Source: Saccharina japonica | Lineage: Eukaryota > Sar > Phaeophyceae > Laminariales > Laminariaceae | Direction: 5' to 3' | Length of the DNA stretch: 64,000 nt | NCBI GenBank assembly: GCA_008828725.1 | Contig: MEHQ01003716.1 | Coordinates: 194,843 to 258,842, forward strand | Shown here: positions 12,401-21,400 of the stretch, piece after piece | How the letters are laid out: every line of letters starts with the position of its first letter | Position numbering within the stretch: position 1 is the first letter of the stretch | Notes under the pieces: model-generated | Seen by the model: the letters and a program-made list of their open reading frames with translations, nothing else | Databases searched by the model: none | Told to the model about the DNA's origin: nothing | Translations under genes and position numbers: made by a program

Positions 12401-13031
12401 TGGCTTGTGTTCCGATAGGGGAATCACCTTGGGATGAACGCGGGGGTAGCCCCTACCTACCGTAGCCCTGTCCCCTCTCGAACACGCCAGCGGATCACGG
12501 AGAAAAATATTCAACACCCCCCCTTGTGCTACCAGAATTCGTCTTCCGTTCGATGTTGTCAAGGGTGTAGCGCGAAGTGCGGCTCCTAACTAGTCGCTCC
12601 TCCTGCCGCCAGTTTAATGGTAGCGGTTGTCGACCGCCATATCTCAGGGAAGTGTTGGTGTGAACTTTTACAAGTTATTCCGGGGAAAAGTAAATTCGCG
12701 ACACAGGGACTACAGACACACAGTATCACGACTACCACCCTCCTCTGACCACAGAAAACAAAACCCCACTCTCCCCGCGGCAAACGTTGCCTGTCCCACG
12801 CCGACCACGCATACAACACGCGCAGGCACTGAAGAAAACAACGAGCTTTGCTCCCACATCCCTGGGCCAGCGTGCAGCGCCACCTCCGGCAACGCGGAAG
12901 AGGGGCCGGGAGAGGGGTACGTGCACGTTCACCGTGGATTTCACGGCATCGGTGGCGAACTCACGGCCGCCGGCTACGACTGGAGGAACCCTGTCGCCGA
13001 GGTTTTCATCTCCAAGCCTACGGTTGTTTGA
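6351..13031 (+). CDS. Secreted spondin-domain protein, gene A (six exons, 228 aa)
   Basis: Coding exons join 6351-6437, 8644-8709, 9643-9726, 10156-10309, 11722-11811 and 12826-13031: 687 bases, 228 residues plus TGA. Residues 1-24 are a signal peptide (basic start, Ala/Leu/Ser-rich core, Ser-His-Ala before the likely cleavage). The remainder is one spondin-type domain: sequon NLT at 34-36, LLAETG at 68-73, VNTNDAF at 131-137, DAGTEENN at 159-166, IPGPAC at 172-177, HVH at 194-196 and W-R-NPVA at 213-218. Cysteines at 92, 118, 169 and 177 are shared with both paralogues and could form disulfides. The spondin N-terminal domain is a beta-sandwich found in F-spondin, reelin and many short secreted microbial proteins; a cell-surface or matrix role is inferred. 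All five introns are GT-AG (phases 0,0,0,1,1; 2206, 933, 429, 1412 and 1014 bases). Gene B converges on it. Confidence 0.88.
8129..8225. mobile_element. piggyBac-like palindromic MITE in gene A intron 1
   Basis: TTAACCCTTTTAGGACTGCA at the left is mirrored by the right end (TAGGACTGGAGTCCCGTTTT read on the minus strand) with GGGTTAA at the outer edge. The ~38-bp arms pair almost perfectly around a ~20-bp centre. TTAA target duplications with CCC...GGG termini are the signature of piggyBac elements; this 97-bp copy is non-autonomous. A decayed relative follows to 8298 (TTTGGGGACAAACTACTT, then GGGTTAA), and a partial left end starts at 9957 (TTAACCCTTTTTTAGTACTG). Confidence 0.75.
8644..8709 (+). 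CDS. Gene A exon 2
   Basis: Encodes 22 residues, VRVRNLTHQQPFSP then PAMVVHTS, between acceptor CCCCCGCCAG and donor GTGAGT. It carries the conserved spondin strand and NLT sequon; it is 66 bases in all three paralogues. Confidence 0.88.
8929..9008. repeat. Imperfect 40-bp tandem duplication in gene A intron 2
   Basis: Two units beginning TTCTACGTACG and ending CGCCAACA or CTCGCCAACA lie in the intron between exons 2 and 3. They differ by several substitutions and small indels. Confidence 0.6.
9643..9726 (+). CDS. Gene A exon 3
   Basis: Encodes 28 residues beginning DVFAFKEGLP and ending LAETGDLSTLG, between acceptor CCTGTCTGCAG and donor GTAAGT. The LAETG core is invariant among the three genes, while the first half of the exon is variable. 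Confidence 0.88.
10156..10309 (+). CDS. Gene A exon 4
   Basis: Encodes residues 80-130 plus one base of 131 (phase 1). It contains ALCG (Cys 92), the PGGEGRYTF strand, TIC (Cys 118) and FTFAAML at the end. The 154-base length is identical in the paralogues. The 3' end, including the donor GTGAGT, lies in a 54-bp tandem duplication, so a second identical donor exists 54 bases downstream. Read-through past the first donor meets TAA at once (10319-10321). Confidence 0.87.
10274..10381. repeat. 54-bp tandem duplication spanning the exon 4 splice donor
   Basis: Units 10274-10327 and 10328-10381 differ at one position (CCCTAAG versus CCATAAG). Each has the exon 4 tail CGCCGCAATGCTCG, the donor GTGAGT and the start of the intron. 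Confidence 0.92.
10910..11008. repeat. Imperfect tandem repeat in gene A intron 4
   Basis: Two ~42-base blocks 55 bases apart share GATACATATGATC and CCGAGGT (10910-10952 and 10966-11008). Further on in the same intron, TTACACCGTCTTTCTTTG occurs twice (11551-11617). Confidence 0.6.
11722..11811 (+). CDS. Gene A exon 5
   Basis: Completes Val 131 and encodes the hallmark VNTNDAFVGVD plus the strand leading to YPPAFDAG, ending one base into Gly 161. Acceptor CCTCGTGTCAG, donor GTGAGA. In spondin-type domains the NTNDGF-like motif and the AYDAGTE-like motif are the most conserved signatures, so this exon is the strongest basis for the family call. Confidence 0.9.
12826..13031 (+). CDS. Gene A exon 6 (C-terminus and stop)
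   Basis: Encodes TEENNELCSHIPGPAC, a Gly/Glu-rich turn, VHVHRGFHG, and YDWRNPVAEVFI, ending KPTVV and TGA. Cys 169 and Cys 177 lie around IPGP. By hand alignment 52 of 68 residues equal those of gene B exon 6, making this the most conserved exon. Confidence 0.9.
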
Positions 13032-13799
13032 TGCAGTTGGTTTTAGGTTGGCCTTTCGATTATTATTGCTCAAATTCTAGCTGTATGCTTGATGTGGTAT
13101 ACACATCTCAACCTACGAGAATGTAGTCTGTATGGTGTCAAACAACACTTAGTACAAGTTTGGGGTCAAGTCGCCACTCGCGGCTGCACATCGAACAGTT
13201 AGATATCGCACTTCTGTTGACGATGTTGCTCTGGGTGGTGAGCTTACTCGTTTTGCCGTTGTGTTTTTAACAGCTGAGTGTGTAATGACCACCGGGAATG
13301 CGATCATTGGCGGAACATATGCTTAAGACCAGCCACGCGCTGTTGGCAGTCGTTGGTTGCCTGTCGAAGTACACCGCAAGTACACGCAAGTAGATGTAGA
13401 TGTTGGTCGTAATGTGTTATCTGCTACTCTGTATAGGCAACCTGTCCAGAGGGGAGTTGTGTGTGGTTCCGAGGTAATCCTAAAGTTTCCCGACGGTAGT
13501 AGTTCTGCGCTCAGAACAACGACGTTATCTGTACGTTCAGTAGGTTGTTTTTGCTTGAGGTACACGTACAGTAGGTGTTCAGTACACGTTGGGCGTAACA
13601 TGCTTCTAGTTGTAATACTATGTCGGTGCGCCGATCAATAGGATGCTGGGTAGTGTATGGTATGTAGAAATTTAATGGGGGACTATTTTTGCTTGTTCTC
13701 GGTATTTCAGCACAATACCGAAGTTACTCAATGTAGTTGAGAGATACCAGCGTCCTTGTGGCTGGTGAGGATGTCTGACAGTATCAAAGATCTCCGCCA
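13032..13799. other. 3' flank of gene A; no further gene
   Basis: Contains the presumed 3' UTR and polyadenylation region of gene A; no canonical AATAAA lies close to the stop. No exon of another gene is visible. Confidence 0.4.
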
Positions 13800-14166
13800 G
13801 GCCCCGGGGCTCCGGTGTTTTACGTATGTCGTTTATGTAACTACCCAGCCTTTTAGCGCTGGTTAGGTTCCTTCGAAACCAAGCGTTGTGGATGTACCTT
13901 GCAAAAACAAATATTATTTTCCCGCAGATCCCATCATGCTGCCTTGATTTCCTTCGAGAGCGCTACTTGAATACATACATGCAAGGGCCGGGGCTCCAGT
14001 GTTCTAAGTATGTCGTTATGTAACTACCCAGCCTTTTGGCGCTGGTTAGCTTCCTTCGAAACCAAGCGTTGTGGATGTGCCTTGCTAATAAAGTTATATT
14101 TTTCTACAGATCCCATCATGCTGCCTTGAATTCCATCGAGAACGCTACTTGGATACATTCCAGGTG
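13800..14166. repeat. ~185-bp two-copy tandem duplication
   Basis: Unit one (13800-13984) and unit two (13985-14166) share GGGGCTCC, TAACTACCCAGCCTTTT, TTCCTTCGAAACCAAGCG and AGATCCCATCATGCTGCCTT, with scattered substitutions. Each unit has a pyrimidine-rich tract plus CAG just before ATCCCATC, resembling a splice acceptor; the second ends CATTCCAG then GTGCGT, resembling a donor. No recognisable protein results. Confidence 0.8.
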
Positions 14167-15057
14167 CGTGGTTAATGTCATCAATGGAGACAGTGCCAAC
14201 CGACCGGAGAGATGTATGTTTCGGCTCAAAAATACCTCTATATTATCTTGACCGTGGTTTTCTTACCGCCCTCTTTTTGCCGTGGTTTATTTACTCTCTT
14301 TCGCCGCCGGGCGAACATCCGGCCTCAAGCAAGCCACAAACGCGTGCCCGCGACGGTATCTTCGCACATGTCACCCCTCGTTCCCTGGGAAGTCTTGTGA
14401 GCCTGCTTGATAAGCTAGGCGACAAATCCTGTCCCCCGTGAAACAAAATCTGTTAGTATGCATGCGCGTTCTGAGCTAAGCGTCGAGAGCAATAACACCG
14501 TGCTTATTTGAGCCACCTCTGCCAAGGTGAACACATAACGGGGGTTTAGATCGAGGTTGGGATTAGCCTAGTCGATGTTATGCTCCACAAAAAGGCTGAA
14601 CCTGTAATCAACGACCGCGTCAGCGTCTGCACCAACTTGATTGCAGCTACTCGTACAGCAGGCAGGTTGCCGAAACAAAGACTCGTGTCGGCGGAGAGTA
14701 CGAGACGCAGTGCATCCACTGTTGTTGAAAATACCAACACGAGGTACCTCACCCACGGCCTACACGGTAGTAGCTACGTTGTAGGTTTTCCTTTACACAA
14801 CCCCGTGATTAAGGGGCACTTGTCGCGCTTGGTTTCTCGCCACGCTGGCCATTTGCAGCACGAGCAAGGGAGAGGTCGTTTAGGCGGTCCTCTTCTGTTG
14901 CGACAGCAGTCGATAGGGAATTGGGGTGTAATACGGCCGTAGAGCTATTAGACCGTGCGCAAACGCGGCCCGTCTGGGCCTGAAACGGTTCTACTGCGAG
15001 ACTATTCTACTAAAGAGCTTCAAAACAAGTTTGTGTGGGTACGTTTGTATTATGGTA
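14167..15057. other. No gene seen
   Basis: Only short open frames without recognisable domains, and no repeat I can define, between the tandem duplication and the MITE cluster. Confidence 0.45.
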
Positions 15058-15312
15058 CACGTGTGCTATGATAGAGGTAGCACATTTTGGATCAAACATC
15101 AGACCAATTACGAGACTGCTTAACCAAAATCGCCAGAATAGTTTGTTCTTGTGTTGTCATATTCTTCGTCTAATACGTACGCCCTTGTGATCGGTAATTA
15201 GTCATTAGATAGTATTTTGGTTTACCTCGAGGATCAGGTTTTGGGTGAGCTCTCTCCTTAAGTGACCATCCTCACGACATACATGGTGCACCTTTATACC
15301 ATAGCATGCCCC
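15058..15312 (+). mobile_element. ~250-bp MITE, copy with GGTA target duplication
   Basis: Left terminus CACGTGTGCTATGATAGAGG, then TAGCACATTTTGG; right terminus carries GGTGCACC and CATAGCATGCCCC. GGTA flanks both ends (15054-15057 and 15313-15316). Interior has CTTAACCAAAATCG and the CTCTCCTTAAGTGACC block common to the family. There is no coding capacity. Confidence 0.85.
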
Positions 15313-15501
15313 GGTAGTGCTGTTGATAAGTCTAGCCAACACGATCGGACGAGGGCTACGGTACGGGTACCACTTAACATGCCTGATCCTCCTCAGTTGA
15401 TCGCAGTACAGGAGTTATATCCTCACTGAAAAATAGCTTTTGGCAAATGTTGAAAGTGATGCCCATTCCACTCAACAATTCCAGAGCTGAGGCATATCAC
15501 G

Positions 15502-15750
15502 GAGCAATCCCACGGTAGGGGTACCACTTTTAGGCTCCATATTTTCTGACCGGTTGTGCTTCTCACGTGAGTAACCACCGCATACTATTATTATTTTACT
15601 GGTGTATTTATTTTTGGACTACCGCATTGGAAGGTTTGGTCGGATGTCGCGAACGAACGTTTCCGAAGTCATGTTTCGGGTGAGATTTTGAGCTCCTCAT
15701 GTGAGGACCTCATAAATTTCTGCTGCACCCCTATTACCGTGGGATGACTC
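15502..15750 (+). mobile_element. MITE inserted in the host copy (CACG target duplication)
   Basis: Left end GAGCAATCCCACGGTAGGGG, then TACCACTTTT; right end CTGCACCCCTATTACCGTGG, then GATGACTC. CACG lies on both sides (15498-15501 and 15751-15754). The interior GGTGAGATTTTGAGCTCCTC is typical of the family. Confidence 0.8.
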
Positions 15751-15772
15751 CACGACGAAATATCAATGTAAA

Positions 15773-16278
15773 GACGCATGCTACGGTAGAGGTGTGCCAT
15801 GATTTCCCTGAGGATGGTTACTCGAGGAGCTCTACACCTCAAACGAAACGTGTTTTTCGATAAAAGGACAATGAATGCTACCCGATAAACAAGACCGTGG
15901 CCTAACTGTGCATTGAAACATGTTGCAACACAAGCAAGAAAGACCGACGGAACTGGGTGAAGGGACGCGTGCTACGACAGAGGTAGCACTTTTTGCAATT
16001 TTGTTTCTGAATGATAGGGCTCCTTAACCCAAATTCGTCGGACTTCCATTCTTGTGCTGCAATAGTTTCCATAGTATACCTAGCTCGTTGGATTGCTGGT
16101 CGGGTAGGACCGTTGGTTTCCTCCTAAATAGGGATTTCGGGTGAGGTATGGAGCTCCTCAAGTGACCACCCTTATGAGGCAAAAACATGGTGCACCTCTA
16201 TCGTAGCATTCGTCAAGGGGCCCGAATATTCATAAACAAAAACAGCTAAAACGTGCTACCTCTATTGTAGCACGCGTC
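15773..16278 (-). mobile_element. MITE inserted in the host copy and itself interrupted (TAAA target duplication)
   Basis: Starts GACGCATGCTACGGTAGAGG and ends GTGCTACCTCTATTGTAGCA, then CGCGTC; TAAA flanks both ends. It is interrupted at 15964-16214 by another copy. Without that insert it is 251 bases. Confidence 0.85.
15964..16214 (+). mobile_element. Youngest MITE in the nested stack (AAGG target duplication)
   Basis: Complete 251-bp copy: GACGCGTGCTACGACAGAGG at the left, TGCACCTCTATCGTAGCATT then CGTC at the right. AAGG is duplicated at 15960-15963 and 16215-16218, splitting the TTAAGG-like block of the surrounding copy. Confidence 0.9.
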
Positions 16279-16688
16279 TAAAGCACTTTGCAAGATTGGG
16301 TCAAGGAGCCCGGCCAGTCATACATGTTTTGGGACAAAAAGTGCTACCCCAAATCGTAGAACGCGTCATTGACAATCGTGTGGCGCAGGTATTCGGGTGT
16401 TCGAGGTAGGTATATACCACTAAGACGACTTGGTGTTCAAGCGGTGGCGTCACTAGTGGTGTATTGAATGTGTGATCTCCTTACAATGTGGACAGAACAA
16501 TCGTTTCCGGGCAAGAGTATACGGTCGGTGGTGGCGGAGATTATGGCCCTCGTCAGCACGATTTGTCCAGGCCAGGCGACGGTAGGGCTTGCGCCTAGCG
16601 TGTGTCAGCTTGCACCTCTCCAAAGCCTTTCGATAGCCTTTTCTATTGCGAGATATATATGTATACCTTTCCGAAGCGTTTTAAGGCC

Positions 16689-16935
16689 TACGCGTGATAC
16701 GATAGGGGTAGCACTTTTTTAAGTACTTTCTGCACAAAGGGGCTTCTTAACCGAAATTCGTCGAAATATCTTCCAGTTTTGACAATAATGTTTTTTTTTT
16801 GTATACGTGGGTCCACATGAATATTCATCGGGTTCACACTAAAATCTGTTTATGGGGCGACCTGATATTAGTATAAAGCTCGTCAAGTGAGGAGCCCCAG
16901 CAACAAATTGGTGCACCTCTACCTCGGCATGTGTC
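16689..16935 (+). mobile_element. ~247-bp MITE copy
   Basis: Left end TACGCGTGATACGATAGGGG, then TAGCACTTTTTT; interior CTTCTTAACCGAAATTCGTC; right end GGTGCACCTCTACCTCGGCA, then TGTGTC. No convincing target duplication remains. Confidence 0.8.
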
Positions 16936-18258
16936 AGCTCGATCAGACGCGCCACGCGACTTTTCGGGGGGAACGCAGGAACTAGGGACCTACGGTACAC
17001 CTGGGTACACACCAAAAACCATTGTTATTAGAATGTTTTATTAGCAAGCGTTCGTCCTATTTGTTATGATCTCCCCGTAACGGTTTGTCGATAAGGGTGG
17101 ACACATGACACGTGCTATGGAATGGGCAGCGCCTAGACATTCCGAGACTCTCCACTTAGCAAACCAACATCCGGCTTTGGAACAGAGTATGAAACGTGAC
17201 CGACAACCGCACGGGCGAACAGGCGTACATCCAACAAAGTTTAAAATATAGTATATCATCCAAGTTCATTGGGCCGCCCCGCTCGGAGGAGGAGCTTGAT
17301 ACAAATGATAAATGGTTGGGCTCAAGAGAGAAACCCACACCATGGTAGTTTGCTCATACCACAAACAACACAATGTAATCAAGTAAGAATGCACATCTAT
17401 TCGATTATTGTTTCATTTGAGGAGCTTCTCCAGTCGGAAACTATTTGCCTCGTATCCAACCCCCCCTTCTACCGTAACGTTACTCGCCCGGTTTAATCAT
17501 AAGCATACAGCTGGCCGCCCAATGATGCACCCCCCAATGACCTGTTCCACATCCGGTTTCATATTTTAGAACGACGGGCAAGCACGCAGCACGCAGAGCG
17601 TAGGGCTTCAACAGCGCAAGGTGCCTCCACGATCACGTATTAATGGGCCACTGAGGATTTGCCCCTGTGAAATGCTGACGCTAGAGGCTCCAAACATCGC
17701 AAAACCCGCCCATCAAGCATCAAGCTAAATTATCAAGAAACCCAACTCCTGTCTACCAGAGGAACTTGTGTTTTTTCTTCACATGTTCTCGCTATATTTT
17801 ACTGAGACTTATGCATGGATGCCCCTGTGAAAACCCTAGACAGATGATCTTGTGTTTTCACCCCAAATGGAAGATCAAGAGGCCGAAACAGCTACTGGTC
17901 CTGCGGCACCTATATAATCGCATCAAAGGCACAGTCTTTGACTGCACGAACAAACCCTGAGCTGTATCCACGCGCAACACTCCGAATGACAGACGAACGC
18001 AAACACTCCGGCGTTCCATCCTCCATGCCTGCGTGAAAAACCAAAACATAGCATCATACCCTTTAGCTCTGCCGGCTCGGTCATTCCATGCAGGTATTCC
18101 ATTAAATAACGCCTCCATCCCATCGTACGCAGTATACATAACATATGACGAAATCGAGGCCCAAGGTGTTGGACAGACATTGTCCCGACACCGGACCCGT
18201 TAGATAGGACGCTGATCTTGCTCTCTTTCCTCCCCACTTGCAAGTTTCAGCTATTTCG
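16936..18258. other. Intergenic tail between genes A and B; no gene seen
   Basis: Includes the presumed 3' UTR of gene B on the minus strand near 18258. Open frames on both strands are short and match nothing I recognise. Confidence 0.45.
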
Positions 18259-18464
18259 TTATACGGGCGTAGGAGCTTCTATAAAAACCTCTGCTACGGG
18301 GTTCGTCCAGCCGTACTCAGCGGCAGAGAGGTCTCCCCCGGCACCGATAATCCCGGGGTGAAGGTGGACGATCCCCTCTCCCGGTCCAGCCTCTGCATTA
18401 CCGGATGTAGCGCTGCACGCTGGGCCCGGGATGTGGGTGCATAGCTCGTTGTTCTCCTCCGTGC
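18259..18464 (-). CDS. Gene B exon 6 (C-terminus and stop)
   Basis: After acceptor ACACCCGCAG it encodes TEENNELCTHIPGPAC, an EAGPGEGIVHLH segment, AEYGWTNPVAEVFI and the end APTPV, then TAA. Exactly the length of gene A exon 6. Confidence 0.9.
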
Positions 18465-21400
18465 CTGCGGGTGTATGGTAATGGCGTGGGAGGGGAGACG
18501 GGTATAGTAACACCAGACACAGGTGACCACATCAAAACCGGAGTGTAGGTGAATACAGGTATGCGTTGGGTTCATGTACGTGGACTGGACAAGGGGGTAG
18601 TAGTGTTAACGGCTTGCATGAACTTTCCAGGCGCAGGAATGAACCAGGTAATACAGTAGTATCTATTAGCGGTGTAATTGCAATGACCCCTCCTCTACTG
18701 GCCAAACACGGTACGCGGCAGGCCATGCCATCTACAAGATATGTGTAAAGACAGAGGCAGACGTTCATCCGTTTTACGGTTCTAATATTGAGGGGGTGGG
18801 GGAGGGTTCGATAGTCGACTGGCCAGTAGGTAATTGTTTTATTAATCTACGTAGACAGACAGATTAACCAAAACGATGCATAGGTACCATATCAGTCGCG
18901 TGGTTTTTGTATAACCGTACACCAACCAGAATCTGGTGTGTTGCAACCCACCGTCCGTTGTACGTGGAGTTCGAATGATGCAAAACATATGTTCAAGCCT
19001 AGGTTGTCTTAACACTACAGCACGTGGGCCGTTTTATGTAAACAAACAGCTTTTGACATGCTTGCGAGCCACCCTTTGAAATCATCATGGACAATACATC
19101 TGCCTACTCTCACCAGTGTTAGCTGCACACACAACGAACAAAAGAGACACACAGCGCCGTCCGATCAGGTGTAACCCGACAAACGTTGGCCAGGTGTACC
19201 TTAAAGCGGGCTTTTCCCCAGCTCCTGTGTAGTATCGGGCTAAGACAGTCCCATTTCGGCAGATTGTTCCAAACGTACTGCTAGCAGTAGAAGGATAATA
19301 TCACCTCTCTGACGTTCTTCACTCCATGAACTCAATACTTCGCTGAGCAACAGGTCATGAGAAACATCGTAAGCTGTACCCGACACACAACTCAATGGGG
19401 GTAGGTAGCGGATGAAAAACACTCGAATAATGCACAGCCCGATCCAACGATACGGGGAAGGGCCTAAGCTAGAGATCGCCGTCAGTGCTAAATGGTGAAG
19501 GTCCAACCCCTAGTGCAGCACCGCATTATTGGAACTAATGTTTGTGCCGCGCCAGTTTTGTACCTTTGAGAGAAGAGTGCGAACACATCAATCAATGCAC
19601 GACAAGAACAACTTCGTTACGCGTTGAATATCTGCGTATCAGCAGCACAATGCTGGGAAATCGTCGTGCGACAAACGGCCAACAGTATCCTACTGCCACT
19701 ATTGTGCACTCGGGCTTCTCGTAAGTTGTGGATTTAGTCACCATTAGCAATAGCCGTGCACGCTATGCCTGGGTCGTTACAGGGTACACCGCCAGTCGAC
19801 GAATAACCGGCGTATTCATTCGTACCGGCGTCGTAGGCCGGAGGGTAGATCGTCGACGCTCCGCTCGTACTCATCGGCGCGGAATCTATGCCCACGAAAG
19901 CATCGTTGGTGTTAACTGACAAACGACAATAAGGATATTGACGACGGTACGACAACGAACATGTGAGCACGACGTGAACACGGTGAGCGGTAAAAGAAAG
20001 AAGACAGAACCCTCCCGGCGGGCAGCCAGGCAAGCATAGTCAGCCGTGCCAAGGGAGGACAGGTACTCGCGATCTGGTGATCCGTGCACGGTAGAGAAGG
20101 TACGGTTCGGTCCAATATATTGGGACAGACGGGACGTTTGCACTCACGAACGATTCAACATAGTAGAAAGATTATTGTGTGTCCATTGGCCATGGAAGTA
20201 CTCATCAGGTCGACCGCACAGGTATTGCTTTGGTATCATGTCCGGGTGTTGAGACGAGGTATATACCGCCTCAAATCTATACAATATCGGAAGGGCTTGG
20301 TACACAACTACCATATCATATATATATATGTTGCCTTGTCAGTAACCTATCCGGGCAAACTATATCATGTCAAGGTAGACCAGGTGTTTAAGTCTCTCCT
20401 TAGACACACTACAGGAAGGCCGCTTTACCAGACTTCATTAAAACATGTAGCATACCGCCATGAATAGTGCACCGGTAGAATACTGCATAAGGTACATCGT
20501 GAATAGAAGCCTATCACACAAATAGGTCGAACTACAGTATATTAAGTACTTTTTTATTTGGGCGGCCGCATCAGCTGAAACGTGTCAGGCCAACGAACCC
20601 GCCCTCCCACACCCGCTCCGTAATGCTTCACGATTGAGTGATGTTCATCACATATAGGGGGGTTGATAATGAGCAACGTGGACGCACAGTCGTGTTTTCG
20701 GATGACGCATGCTACGGTAGAGGTACGCCGTGTTGTTTCTGAGGGTGATCATCTATACCTCACCCCAAAAAAACGTTTTTGGAGGAAATAAAAAGTTCTC
20801 CCCGATTATGAACACCGTCACCTTAGGTAACAAATGAAAAATGGACAACCAAAGAACGAAATTCCGACGAATTTAGCTTAAGGATCCCCGTGATTCAGAA
20901 AAAAACTCAGAGCCGAAATGTGCTATCTCTATCGTAGCACGCGTCTGATGTGGTTTAGGTGGGTTAGTGTGCAACCAACACTCACCGCCATAGAACTATG
21001 TTACGCACTGGAAATGCCCCAACGTTTCGACAAGAATGCGATAATGAGCCAAACGTGATTCCCGTATAATAATTATGTGCATCTTGTAATATGGTCCGCC
21101 CTATTTCGCCGACGTTCATTAACTCAAAAGTATGTGACTCATGGATACGCCGATTGAGTGCCATTCTAAAAGTTCCAAGACAGTGTGTGGTTTCGCCTCA
21201 ATCCTGGCGCAACAAAGGTATCGTACATACGCGACAATCTTTCAGCATCCGCGGTAACATTCGAGAATCTTGACAAGAGCCTGAAAAAAGAACCCGACAT
21301 CCAACGTTGACAAGCGGCGTTTACTTTACGCCGATACACAAGTTACGAACAACACCAGCGCTTGAGGGGCAACACATAACCACCCGTGATCAATGTCAAC

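Larger units (their letters stand above)
15348..16367 (-). mobile_element. Oldest MITE of a nested stack (host copy)
   Basis: The copy is split into 15348-15501, 15755-15772 and 16283-16367. Joined in order, the three blocks have the normal family length (257 bases) and internal order: GACGAGGGCTACGGTAC end first, then the CTCACTGAAAAATAG block, then TTGGGTCAAGGAGCCC, then GTGCTACC...GTAGAACGCGTC. ATCG/ATTG flank the whole. Two later copies interrupt it. Confidence 0.75.
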
